Position numbers and translations under genes: made by a program. A stretch of 64,000 nucleotides of DNA. It comes from Acanthococcus lagerstroemiae. Its lineage: Eukaryota; Arthropoda; Insecta; Hemiptera; Eriococcidae. The notes beneath the pieces are model-generated. The model searched no databases and was not told where the DNA came from. It worked only from the letters and a program-made list of their open reading frames with translations. Position 1 is the stretch's first letter, and each line of letters opens with the position of its first letter. The stretch lies in the NCBI GenBank assembly GCA_031841125.1, contig CM063111.1:39196955-39260954 (forward strand), read 5' to 3'. Positions 10,916-21,165 of the stretch are shown here, piece by piece.

Positions 10916-11640
10916 GAAATGGGGAAAGGGAGAGGAGAGGTCGCCTAATTTGGAAATTCCATTAACGCGATACATTTTCGATATTGACTCTCGGGTAGAC
11001 CCCAAACACCAAAATGAGAGTCGAAATTGAACGAACTTGATTTAATCTTTCAATGTTTTCATAACCATCAAATTACCAAAATTCAAATTGGAGAAAATAT
11101 TTCAAAATTATCCAAGTATGAGTTATTATAAGGGGAACATTCAAGTCTTCAAAAATCAAAAACTATGACACTGAACCAAAATTAGGAATTACAATAGTCG
11201 CTGTTTCAATAGATTACTTGAGTTTTCAACGTCCATAATTAATTTTTGTCAATTTCTGGACTTCAAATGTTGGCTCGTAAAGATGCAAGCTTTAATGAGT
11301 TTTTTCTTCAACATTACAAGCAAAAATTGCCATTCAACCTATAAGAATGTTGAAGTTCAATCAAAGGTCCAAGGGTCATTACTAAATTTGCAACAGCCCC
11401 CCCCCATATTAAGATATTATTGCATAAGGCTGCAATTTGTTCTCCTGAAACAAGTTCCTTGTCAATTTGAAACTATCTTCATCAAATTTCTATCAATATG
11501 TATATTTCCCACTAGCGCTCTCAACAGTCGACACCCCGCTTATCGACAGATGTTCAGTCTGTAAAGCAACAAAGAGGCACCATTAAGATGGAGTATTCTC
11601 TGAGTAATCTTGAGTATTCAAGCTATGAAATAACACGAAG
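10916..11640. other. No recognised feature
   Basis: AT-rich spacer before the satellite. A run of nine C lies at 11397-11405. Confidence 0.4.
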
Positions 11641-11900
11641 AAACTGCCGATAGTTCAGATGATTATCCAGCCGGAATTATCAAGCACAACAGTTGTGCTC
11701 GAATTGAAATTGATGCAGGCTCATCGACATGAACTAAGTCCAACCCTGTTACTGCTAGGATCGCTAACTCTCACTTCATCAGATGCTGATTATTCTGCTC
11801 GTAGGACACTTTGTCAGAGTAAGAATCGATGCACTCTCATGAACCCAAAATAAGTCTAATCCTGTGACTGCTAACATGGCTAATTCCTGCACTATTAGAT
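11641..11900 (+). repeat. ~118-bp satellite, first block (about 2 units)
   Basis: Two units of the same satellite as 13610-15110: AAGTCCAACCCTGTTACTGC, then TAGGATCGCTAA, then TTTGTCAGAGTAAGAATCGA, then a unit with ATAAGTCTAATCCTGTGACT. The array stops at about 11900 and resumes at about 13610. Confidence 0.85.
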
Positions 11901-12567
11901 AATGATTGTTTGGAATTGTGAAAAAGATTTTGTCGTGTCCGATGTAGTGCTCGTTTTGAGGCTGAATTAAGTTGTCGTGTTGAGTGGTATTATATACGTT
12001 TGAGGATGAGTGATGACGAAGACACAGTTATTGCTGCGGCAATCATAATTGCATCCTCACAAGAAAGGAGACAAGTGAAACCCAAGAAGTTTTTTTTGTA
12101 CGGGACTTCTTCTCAGGGTGATGAGGATCCCATAGGACAGGACGATCTCTCACCGCGCGTACCAAATCCGTTAATTTGTCTTCAATCCACTCCATAGCAC
12201 AAGAAATTATAGACGCAAAAAAATAACGATACATAAGTGTTCACTCCAGGATTTAGCACATCAAACTGAGAGCACATGACAATCATCTTGAAATGACACA
12301 CTTGTCGCCCTAGAATCTAGTTCTCTCTTTTAGCTAACGTAGCATTTTTTTTTTTTTTAACGGCGGCATTTTGCTTCCCTTAATTCCTCGATCATTATTG
12401 TCATCACGTTTCCAAGACCCAATACAGGGGTGGATCAAAACGGAGTTTTGTATCTGACCTTCCGCTTTTTACTGAGAACCAGTTACCAAGCAAGTCGATT
12501 GGCAATGCCGAGTACGTGGCTACATAAGCATAAGACACCGAATAAAATTTAAAAGAAAAAAAACTTC

Positions 12568-12803
12568 TTTACAGTTGAGAAGCCCACTTCCAAAGTGACC
12601 TAACTGCAAAATTTTAGTTTTGAGAAAAACAAGCAAAACAGTAAAGTAGGTAACGGATTTTTTAAAGGTAGGTATCAATGTCGTTTTTGTTTTTGCAAAG
12701 TATGCCCCTAGTGCGGCAAGACAGCATGTTGAAAACAGAAACTCATGAAATCATAATGTTGCAGTTAGGTCACTTTGGAAGTGGGCTCCTCAATTGTAAG
12801 TAT
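12568..12803. mobile_element. MITE with ~41-bp terminal inverted repeats
   Basis: Left end contains AAGCCCACTTCCAAAGTGAC and CTAACTGCAA; the right end (12763-12803) is its reverse complement with only a few mismatches, reading TTGCAGTTAGGTCACTTTGG and AAGTGGGCTCCTCAATTGTAA in part. The ~235-bp element lies in the DNA that splits the satellite. No clear target duplication found. Confidence 0.8.
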
Positions 12804-12914
12804 TTTTTCAGTTTGCAAACTAAACTGTCCGAATGCCTCCACAGATAATCGCCCGGCCTAATTAATATGCACATTCAGGAAACCAATACCGTCTGCATTC
12901 CTCCCGTGCTCCGC

Positions 12915-13245
12915 TCAGAAACGTGCCGAAGAGTTTTCCCTGGGGAATGGGAAAGTGTGAAGGTCCCAACTGATTCAACTCAAAATTCCCAAGTATTAGA
13001 GCAAAAAAAAAAAAATTAGACATGTCGGATTTTCCCAACTTCTCACTTTCTCAATCAAAATTCCCAAGTATCAAAGCACAAAACAAACAAACAAACAAAA
13101 AAAAATTCTGACTTGTTGGATAAATTGTGAAATCAGCGGGTAAAAGAAATATCAATTTCCGAAATGTTGCCGAATTGGGCAATATGTTGCCAAAATTGCC
13201 GAATGAAAAATAATTGGGGGGTTGACACCCTCCTCGCACCGGTTC
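12915..13245 (+). mobile_element. Copy of CAGGGACGTA-type MITE, two internal units
   Basis: Starts near CGTGCCGAAGAGTTTTCCCT and contains two internal units with CAACT...TCAACTCAAAATTCCC, AAGTATYARAGCAAAA, CTTGTTGGAT-like blocks. It is a relative of the element at 26140-26449. Right end decayed. Confidence 0.6.
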
Positions 13246-13609
13246 TGGCTCCGCTTCCTCCCGAAACCAATTCAAGTCAAAAGTGTTGCGCCACCCTCTC
13301 TTGGCCTACTTTACGAAGGAACTTACAGTCTGTGACCGCAAAGGTGACCCGCCTCTGCGGGCACCGGTCGAGTAGCCCGTTTACGACATCTAATTGAAAT
13401 CGCGCATTCATGAAAAGTGTGTATTGGTGCTGATGTCTAGACAACGCCTGATGAAAAACCTTTGATATTTCATTGAAAACCGCCACCTTCAGTGAAACTA
13501 TATGAAATATGAAATGCAAAAAAAGATGCTCTGTGAAACGTGCCACACATACTCTACACACTTTTCGCTTTTTCATATTTCACGGTCGTTTCATGGCGTT
13601 TCATGGTGT
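13246..13609. other. No recognised gene in DNA between satellite blocks
   Basis: GC-normal sequence with overlapping open frames on both strands (for example 13277-13576 minus, 99 codons) but no motif I know. It ends at a TTTCATATTTCACGGTCG block next to the restart of the satellite, and may be part of an insertion into the array. Confidence 0.35.
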
Positions 13610-15110
13610 AGCTAGCATTAAGATGGAACTGATGTACTCTCATCAACCCGAAATAAGTCCAACCCTATTACTGCTAGGATCGCTAATTCCTACTCCATAT
13701 CAGACTGCGACTATTGTGACTAAGACATTTTGCCTGAGTTAAAATTGATGTACTCTTATCAAGCTAAAGTAAGTCCAACTTTGTTACTATTCTAGGATCA
13801 TAAGAATTCCCACTTCATCAGATAGGTACTTGATTGTCGTGTTCAAACAACATTTCATCCGGATTTGAAATTGATCCACACTCATCGAGCCCAAATAAGT
13901 CCAATCCTGTCACTGCTAGGATTGCTAATTCCTACTCCATCACATGCTGACTGTTGTGACTGTACCACATTTCGCCTGAGATGAAACTGATACACTCTCA
14001 TCAACCCAAAATGAAGTCCAACCCTGTTACTGCTAGGATCGCTAATTCCCACTTCATCAGATATTGATTATTCTGCTTGTAGGACACTTTGTCAGAGTGA
14101 GAATTGATGCACGCTCATTAAGTCAAAATAAGTCCAATCCTGTGACTGCTAGCATCGCTAATTCCTGCAGCATTAGATACTGATAGCTGGGCTCATATGA
14201 CATTTCGTCATTGGAATTGATGCAATCTCGCCAACCCGAAATAAGTCCAACCATATTACTGCTAGGATCGCTAATTCCTACTCCATCAGACTGACTATTG
14301 TGACTGTAAGACACTCCTCTGAGTTGAAATTAATGCACTCTTATCAAGCCGAAATAAGTCCAGTCCAACCTTGTTACTGCTAGGATCACTAACTCCTACA
14401 TCATCAGATATTGATTATTCTGCTTGTAGGACACTTTGTCAGAAAGAGAATTAATGCACGCTCATAAACCTAAAATAAATCCAACCTGCTAGGATTGCTA
14501 ATTCCCAATCCATGAGATACTGACTGTTACGAGTATAACTATAAAACATTTCGCCTTAGCAGGAATTGATGCACTCTCATATCAAGCCGAAACCAGTCCA
14601 ACCCTGTTACTGCTACGAGCTAAAGTTCCCACTTTATTGGATCCGGATTGTTGCGCTCATACAATATTTCTCTAAAGGTTGAAATTGATGTAGGTACACT
14701 CATCAGTCCGAAATAAGCCCAACCCTGTTACGGCTTGAATTACTAATTCCCATCACATTAGATCTGATTGTTGTGCTCATACAACATTTCACCGGAGTTG
14801 GAATTGACGCACTCTCATCAACTCGAAATAAGTCCAACCCTGATGCTACTTCTAGGATCGCTAATTCCCATCACTCCACCAGATATTGATTATTCTGCCC
14901 CTGGGACACTTCGCCACAAGGGGAACTAATGTACTCTCACCAACCCAAAATAAGTTCAACCCTATTACTTCTAGGACAACTTATTCATCCCACTCCAAAT
15001 ACTGATTGTGATCCTACAATATTCTACCAGAATTGGAACTGATGCACTCTCATCCAGGCGAAATAAGTCCAACCCTGTTACTGCAAGGCCACTCCATTAG
15101 ATACTTTTTA
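13610..15110 (+). repeat. ~118-bp satellite, main block (about 13 units)
   Basis: The block CGAAATAAGTCCAACCCTGT, then TACTGCTAGGATCGCTAATT, recurs at about 13650, 13765, 13891, 14009, 14127, 14239, 14350, 14472, 14588, 14709, 14825, 14948 and 15060. Spacing is 111-126 bases. Between these come TATTGTGACTGTAAGACAT-like and TTGATGCACTCTCATCAA blocks; the latter can form a 6-bp hairpin. Units are diverged and some have small indels, so the array is old. No unit-length open frame. Confidence 0.9.
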
Positions 15111-15944
15111 ATGGTTGTGCTCTTAAACACCAATAACTGATTCCTTTTAAGAATCTTATGGTGGTGTCATAGGGTCCCAGGACCGAATTTATACATTTGT
15201 AATTTGATGACCCCGGGAAAAAGCTCAACAAGTCAAAAATTCGTTGTTTTTTTTTTCTTCCTTCAAAGACGACAACAATATGGTAAATGGTTGGAGGTCA
15301 ATCATATTATATGTTCAAAACTGGACACCGTTCATCAAAACCAGTACCTACAACTCTCTTCTCGGGTTTGAAAAAGAGACTCGCAGAAGATGCCGAGAAC
15401 CTGAAGACTGACATCAAGTTAGGCTACAACTAAACGATACAAAAACACGCAGGCTGTTCACAGATGCGTTTCAATTATCTCACTTCCGGTGCCGGGCTAG
15501 CGCGACTAGCGCGTGCGAGTCAAGCAGAAATGTGTACAAGGTATGTTAACGATGTGATGCGTTTAGGTTCTACCTTTACAGCACCTACCCATCATCATAG
15601 CCAGATAACCTTATAGCAGGAACTGAAATAAAATACCGGCTGGCTCGTCGTGCAATCGTGTAATTATGAATAACAATGTGTTAGATCACACGAATAATGT
15701 AATACTATTAGTCGTAAGAGCTGTGAGAGAAATTTTTGTGAAAAAACGATAGATGAAGAATCGACTTGGGTGTTGGTCGTTGTTCCTGTTATTCAGAGCG
15801 ACGACGAGCCGAACGTCCGCTTTTTGTACACTTGCATCAAGTTGTACACTATAGAGATCTACAGAGTAATATGATGCGAGACAAAACATAATGAAAAGAT
15901 GTGCGCGTACGCTAAACAAAAAGAACAAGTTCACTGGGTAACTA
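15111..15944. other. No recognised feature
   Basis: Spacer between satellite and mariner. A GC-richer block lies at 15480-15540. Nothing assignable. Confidence 0.4.
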
Positions 15945-16853
15945 TGAGGGGCGTTCAAAAAGTAAGCTAACAAGGGCTATTATGAAATAACTATAAATTG
16001 TGAAAATTTTATATCATAAAATTTGAAAAAAATACAACCTTAAAACACTTCTGAACATAGTTACCTACCCGACTGAGGCATTTATCTCATCGGTTTACTA
16101 ATTATAATAAATGCCTTCCCTGTAGAATTCGCCGTCCAACGAATCAAATGAAGCATTCAAAAGTAAGGTAACAATGTACTGGACGGATTGTAATCCTGGA
16201 AACAAAGCACGATTCTACGTTCTTTTTACGTTAGGACAACACACTTTCTCTCCATTTTAGTATTTGTGTAGACGGTTTCCTGGGCTGCAAACAAAATTTC
16301 GGTATGCGTATTCTAGGATGCTTGTGCGGAATCCTTTTGGTTTTGGTTGATTTTCTGCCATACAGTACAAACGGTAAACTCAGATTTATATTTCGACCAG
16401 CTGAATCGCTTATGTAAAAGAATTAAAAACCACAGACTCGGACTGTTAATTCGAGGTGTTTTCTTTTACCAAGGCAACGCACAACTGCACAACCACACAC
16501 TTCTCGTGTCACTACTGCTTTGTTGAAGTCATGAAGTCGCTTAAGTGGGATGTTTTGCCGCACCTCGCCCACTCTCTCAACTTGGCACCCTCCAATTTTC
16601 ATTTATTTCCGTATTTAAAAAGATACCTAGGTGGAACTCCTTTTACAAATGACGACGAGCTGCAAAACACAGTTCTATATTGGTTAGATTCATTGGACGG
16701 TGAATTTTACAGGAAATACCTCAGTTGGAAAAGTAATATTATATTGAGAAGTAGCTTAAGGTTGTAACTTTTCAAATTTTGTAAAATAAAATGTTCACGA
16801 TTTATAGTTATTTCATAATAGCCCTTGTTACCTTACTTTTTGAACGCACTTTG
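15945..16853 (+). mobile_element. Dead mariner-type element with long inverted ends
   Basis: Both ends are inverted copies: GCGTTCAAAAAGTAAGCTAA and CAAGGGCTATTATGAAATAA on the left (15951 onwards) and the complement ending at 16847. The element is flanked by TA on both sides (15943-15944 and 16854-16855), the mariner/Tc1 target site. Complementarity continues inwards for about 120 bases and then resumes in the coding end. The left side carries an inverted copy of the transposase C-terminus at about 16115-16160. At 909 bp it is shorter than the usual ~1.3 kb. Confidence 0.85.
16440..16767 (+). pseudogene. Mariner transposase, C-terminal part, inactivated
   Basis: The + frame gives WDVLPHLAHSLNLAPSNFHL then FPYLKRYLGGTPFTNDDELQ, the end of a mariner DDE transposase. 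In active mariners this block reads with Asp in both the S-P-D-L and A-P-S-D positions; here both are Asn, so the third catalytic Asp is lost. Just upstream, in another frame, FFYQGNAQLHNHT corresponds to the second catalytic block (h-h-D-N-A-x-x-H), with Gly replacing Asp. A frameshift separates the two. Nothing of the N-terminal DNA-binding region remains. The protein cannot be functional. Confidence 0.85.
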
Positions 16854-17059
16854 TATTACGAAGAAGAATACAGGTGGATATGCGTCAGTAACGTCAGAGC
16901 CGTTGGCAAGGAGGAGTAAAACTGCCCCTAATTCACCTTGTGAAAATAGGGTATTGGCAGAATTATTTTATTACACTACAGTTTTATGAAAGGGAGATGT
17001 CTTGAAGGTGGGAATGACTGAGTTAACATAGGTTGTCAACACTGATTAGTAACCGCCAT

Positions 17060-17740
17060 TTTGCGGACGATACAACGCTTTGCGCGAAATCCATGGACGA
17101 GAGGAGTAGGCTGGTGAAACGCGTGGAGGATGAAAGTTCCAAGTTTGGACTGACAATCAATGAAGAAAAGACGAAGATAATGATTGTGGATAGCACGGAC
17201 ATGTTGCCCTAAAGCGCCTTGGTACAATCTCTTGTAGACAAAGATGGAGGCTTGTTATCTGCCATAATCACCCACCGAACCAAGCTAAGACTGCTGCACA
17301 CACTGGCGTTCCCTGTATTTCCATATGGGGTCGAAACATGGACCATAAAAGTATTTGACAGACAGAGAATTAAGGACTTTGAAATGTGGGCGTACATACA
17401 TTTCTTGAGGATCCCATGGACAGCGAGGCGGACGAACAATTCCATTCTCGAAGAATTAGATATACGCACCAGACTATCCACTATTTGTAGCCGGAGGATC
17501 CTGAAACTTTTTGGGCACATAATTCGTAGGAGAAACTGGTGGTCCAGGGAAAAAGCCGAGGGTAAAAGATTGAGGGGCTGTTCGCCAAAGCGATGGATAG
17601 ACCAGGTCAAGGAGATCTTCGACCAGCTGTTAGAACAGGCTTTACGCAGAGTGGAAAACTGGACGGAGTGGAAATTGATGGAAGAGAGATCGATTGATGA
17701 ATCCCTAAGGCTTCAGCCATGAAATATAAGGCCCGATGAT
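17060..17740 (+). pseudogene. Non-LTR retrotransposon reverse transcriptase, 3' part
   Basis: Two + frames join: first ISNRHFADDTTLCAKSM and a segment ending FGLTINEEKTKIMIVD (reverse transcriptase motifs C and D, with FADD as the catalytic pair), then after a stop near 17212 a long frame to 17722 with PYGVETWTIK, LRIPWTARRTNNSILEEL and ILKLFGHIIRRRNWW. The latter order is typical of the C-terminal region of RTE-like/endonuclease-reverse-transcriptase LINEs common in insects. The element is 5'-truncated (motifs A and B missing), as LINE copies often are, and has at least one frame break. Confidence 0.85.
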
Positions 17741-18130
17741 TATTTAACAAAAGAAACTGTAAACAAGACAGCTCACACGAATTAGGGCATATACGCAGAC
17801 CGCTCACTTCCCTCCGCATTGGCAAATGAGAAATGACTTCTTATCTTCCGAAAATAATTCTGTTGCCACAACTGAGATGGTTGAAAGGCAAATAGACTAG
17901 TAATATGATTGTAATTTTGAGTAAATTTAGCTTAATTTTCAGCATACAATATTGGCTATGCGAATGCTAATTGTCCGAGGGTTGCATGGATATTACGCCT
18001 ACAATATGAATAATAAGATGTGATTGTAATCGCAACTATTTTGACATCGAGTGGCAGCCCATTATTCCCTCTTGTTCTGGTGTCAGCAGCAATATGAATA
18101 CTGAAGTTGCAACAAGTATAAACCATAAGA
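17741..18130. other. No recognised feature
   Basis: Sequence downstream of the LINE fragment. The LINE 3' untranslated end may lie here, but no tail or target duplication is evident. Confidence 0.35.
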
Positions 18131-18278
18131 AATTAGTTTCTTACCCGATGCGTAATTAGTTACCCCAGTTACCCACGAAAAGGTTACCCATTTGCAACCC
18201 TCAGTTACCCTCAAATTACCCAGGAACCCGTCAGTTACCTGGGTAACAGGCGGGATTTTGCGCATCGAGTAACCGCCC
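18130..18278. repeat. GTTACC-rich element, copy 1
   Basis: Seven or more GTTACC(C) hexa/heptamers occur within 130 bases. Its ends are inverted: TTACCCGATGCG on the left and CGCATCGAGTAA on the right. A reverse-complement copy with the same block order is at 45605-45745. The small size and inverted ends suggest a MITE with an internal repeat. Confidence 0.7.
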
Positions 18279-18449
18279 CTCAGTAGTAAGATTAATTTCG
18301 GCCGAAACTAGGTGACCACTGCAACACGACAATTTAAAATTTGAACTTCATGGCTGCAATATAACTCTCACCATCATAAGACAATACGGGGTTAAATAAT
18401 TAAACCCATAAATAGAATTCGAAAAATGAAAAAGTTCTGAGAAATCAAA

Positions 18450-18775
18450 AAACATGTCAGTCAGTCAGTCAGTCAACCACCCAAAAATACGTGGCTCCTA
18501 TAGAGACACGTGGTGAAACATTTTATATGCTTTCATAACGTAATAAAAAATGAAGAGTTACCTAAATCATACGAACTGGCTTCGTGTCGAGGGGCATGGA
18601 AATTTCTATCAACAACACGACTGCAAACTGCAGTCGCGCAGCAACAATACGGCTGCAGATTGTAAATGTTAATCACTGAATTCGTGTCGGGGGAGCGTTA
18701 AGTTTTTTGTTAAGTCTTTCGCTCAAGTATACCCAGTAGTAAAAGCATATAAAATGCTAAAAGTTTTTTAGAAAG
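18450..18775 (+). repeat. GTCA-repeat element, copy 1
   Basis: Begins with a short (GTCA)n run, then AACCACCCAAAAATACGTGG, ACATTTTATATGCTTTCATA, AATAAAAAATGAAGAGTTAC, ACTGGCTTCGTGTCG, AACAACACGACTGCA and ends near AAAAGCATATAAAATGCTAA. The last block is inverted relative to ACATTTTATATGCTTT. A second copy with a greatly expanded repeat is at 39471-39985. Confidence 0.75.
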
Positions 18776-18786
18776 TAACGAAAAAA

Positions 18787-18845
18787 AGGCCCACCAAAAT
18801 CCGAACTACCGACCATCGCTCTGATCACAAAGCCACAATGCTTTC
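18787..18845 (-). ncRNA. tRNA-like sequence (possible SINE head)
   Basis: On the minus strand the sequence reads GTGGCTTTGTGATCAGAGCG, then ATGGTCGGTAGTTCGGATTT, then TGGTGGGCC followed by a T run. This resembles the A box, the T-loop/B box (GTTCGGATT versus the consensus GGTTCGANTCC) and a polymerase III terminator of a tRNA-like gene. No acceptor-stem pairing or anticodon can be set with confidence, so it is more likely a tRNA-derived repeat than a working tRNA. Confidence 0.3.
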
Positions 18846-19169
18846 AATTCTAAACAGCCGATGCTATACACATACATATGTACTTGGTAAAATGAAGACC
18901 AATTTAGTTTGTATAGTAATTACACCTCCATCCCCAGTGTGAGCCAAATTGATGAAGAATGGACATTGCATGACTTAATATTCGAAGGGAACATATTTCC
19001 GCAAAATGTTCCCGTCCATAACTTTATAATTTTCAGTGTTGTTAGACGTAATAAAACAAAATGACGAAATGACAATTACAAACCCTTAAATCATTTTCTG
19101 TCAAGACAGTTTCGTCAATGACATAACAAAAAATGAATCCAATGACAAAACAAAATGACACAAGAATAA

Positions 19170-19445
19170 AATTGTGAAGGTCCCAACTGACACAACTCAA
19201 AATTCCCAAATATCAAACCAAAAGGAAAACCTTTTGAATTGTTGGATTTTTCCAACTGACTCAACTCAAAATTTCCAAATATCAAAGTAAAAAAAATCTC
19301 TGATTTGTTGGATTTTCCCAACAAATCTCAACTCAACTCTCAAGTATCAAAGCAGAAAAAAAAAAAAACAAAAAAAAAAAACTTTGACTTGTTGGATTTC
19401 TAACTCCGCCTGACACTGAAATGATGAATTTTCCCAATTCCGTTG
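19170..19445 (+). mobile_element. CAGGGACGTA-type MITE copy, three internal units
   Basis: Three units in series, each with CAACTCAAAATTYCCAAATA or CAACTCTCAAGTATCAAAGC, an A-rich run, and TGTTGGATTTTTCC. The right side retains ACTCCGCCTGACACTGAAAT and TTTTCCCAA as in the 26140-26449 copy. The left terminus is missing. Confidence 0.7.
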
Positions 19446-19785
19446 CTGAGTGAAATTAGGTTGTAGCATCTTCGATCCTCGATTGGAAAATTTGTGGAGA
19501 GGACTTTTCTTTGCTCGTGTTGATTACTGAAAAGATTTCTAGAATACTGGGTAACAAAGGAGTGCCAGTAAATGGGAGAATTACCCTCCCCTCCTCCAGA
19601 AGAAAAATGAATCGGCAGCACATGGCAGCCGCGCAGCAAAGATCAAGATCAATGAGCACATGGTTAGAAGGAACAGACAATTCAGTTCAGTGGTTGACAT
19701 TTCTATGGAAACTTCTCGATCAACAAAATCATCAGTAAACTAATGGCGAGTATCAACACTGCATGCAGATACATTGGTATATGGA

Positions 19786-20028
19786 TATGAAGGGTCAAGT
19801 ATCAAAACTCACACTTCCATTCTACTTCCAGGGCGCAAATAGGCAAAATACTGTACACGTATGCAGGAATATCTTTGCTGCGCCTGTAAAGGTGGAGTAT
19901 GTTATACATATCGCAGATTTACAGGCGCAGTAAAGATATTGTTGTACCCGTGTACAGTATTTTGCCTATTTGCGCCCTTGAAGTAGAATGGCAAATGTGA
20001 GTTTTGATTCTTCACCATTCATACGTCT
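19786..20028. repeat. Long palindrome (hairpin), ~105-bp arms
   Basis: Left arm 19786-19890 and right arm 19918-20028 are reverse complements along most of their length. Examples: GGGCGCAAATAGGCAAAATA and CTGTACACG on the left; CGTGTACAGTATTTTGCCTA and TTTGCGCCC on the right. The loop is about 27 bases. Mismatches are few and scattered. A transcript would fold into a long, nearly perfect stem. Confidence 0.9.
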
Positions 20029-20500
20029 CTTATAGTTACTGAAAGCCGCGTAGCAAAGATCAAGATCAGTGAGCACATGGCTAAAGGGAAAAATAATTTC
20101 CATGGAGAAGAGTTAAATCATGCTGACTGGCTTCATACACGTAACACGCACAACTGAACTGAGCTGTGACCTGAACTGGAATCAATTTCAGAGTCGGTCG
20201 GAAATAGGATGAGGGCCAGCCAATAGGCATATCCATGTCAAAATTACTTAGGTATCTTAAGATATTTCGTCAACGATTAAATGATAAAAACTATGCTAAA
20301 TGACATAATAATTACTAATGGATTATGCTAAGCGACATGGCAAAAAGGAAGACAAAATGACAAAATAATTTTGTTAAGACCTAACAAAACCATGAAAAAA
20401 CTCTGAAGATGACAAAAGTTATGTTTGTATAACAAAAAAAGATGAAAGGCTCTTCTGATATGACAAAAAATTGTTTTGTCTAATAACACTGATATAATTT

Positions 20501-21010
20501 CACTAAACAAATATTAAGCGGGTATCATGAACCTATTAACGTCAAAAATTTTATGAACCGTCGATTTAAAAAAATTGCGATTATTAAGTTTATAGATCTT
20601 GAAAATATACTACAACTTTTTATCATCAAAAGTTCGATGATAAGACTTACAATTCGCCAGATAGAATTACAAGAAAGAAAGATAAGATAAAAGGAAATAT
20701 TACATTTTCTGAACACAAATTGTGGCTCCTCATTCTTTCCAAATGGCCTGATTAAGCTCATTTTTCTTTTTTGTGAACAACATGTCAAAATTTCAGTTTC
20801 CTGATTCAATTACAACTCTCGCTATCAACGGACACAGCTCGATGAACAAAAAAATTATTTTAATGAAGTAAAATGTTGTGAAATTTTATTTAAGCCCCTC
20901 GGTTATTGAGTCTCAGTCCTCCTGTTTAGGATTAAATTTAAATTTCCAACAGAAAATAAGAAAAAAGAAGGAAAAGGCAATTATCAGAATTTTGGGTTAC
21001 CCCACCCCCA
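20501..21010. other. No recognised feature
   Basis: AT-rich. An open frame at 20525-20809 (minus) shows no motif. Confidence 0.4.
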
Positions 21011-21011
21011 T

Positions 21012-21165
21012 GATCAGGAATGTAATGAAGAGCTTTTTCTGGAGGGGCAAAAACTTTTTAATTCCCAATTGACTCAACTCAGAATTCCCACGTATCAATC
21101 AAAAATTGTTTGTGTTGACTAAAAAAACTTTTGACTTGTTGGATTTTTCCAACTTTTGATCCATC
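21012..21165 (+). mobile_element. Fragment of CAGGGACGTA-type MITE, one internal unit
   Basis: Starts CAGGAATGTAATGAAGAGCT, followed by a single internal unit (TTGACTCAACTCAGAATTCC ... CTTTTGACTTGTTGG). The right end is cut off by the 0.95-kb repeat starting at 21166. Confidence 0.7.

Larger units (their letters stand above)
19033..20492. mobile_element. hAT-type element with perfect 8-bp target duplication
   Basis: Terminal inverted repeats TCAGTGTTGTTAGAC (left) and its complement with one change at the right end (GTCTAATAACACTGA) enclose 1,460 bp. The flanks are identical: TATAATTT at 19025-19032 and again at 20493-20500. An 8-bp duplication and CAGTGTT-type ends are hallmarks of hAT transposons. 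No transposase remains. Inside are a three-unit copy of the CAGGGACGTA-type MITE (19170-19440), a ~240-bp palindrome, direct repeats containing AGCAAAGATCAAGATCA (19630 and 20055), and internal ATGACAAAAT-rich arms. Confidence 0.9.

Noticed and set aside
13610..15110. Hammerhead ribozyme in the satellite (CTGATG ... CGAAA in each unit)
   Set aside because: The core needs CTGATGA; here CTGATG is followed by C, and the bases that should stay unpaired form a small hairpin with CATCAA. No stem II is present.
18787..18845. Functional tRNA gene
   Set aside because: B box is imperfect and no acceptor stem or anticodon loop pairs convincingly; kept only as a low-confidence tRNA-like repeat.
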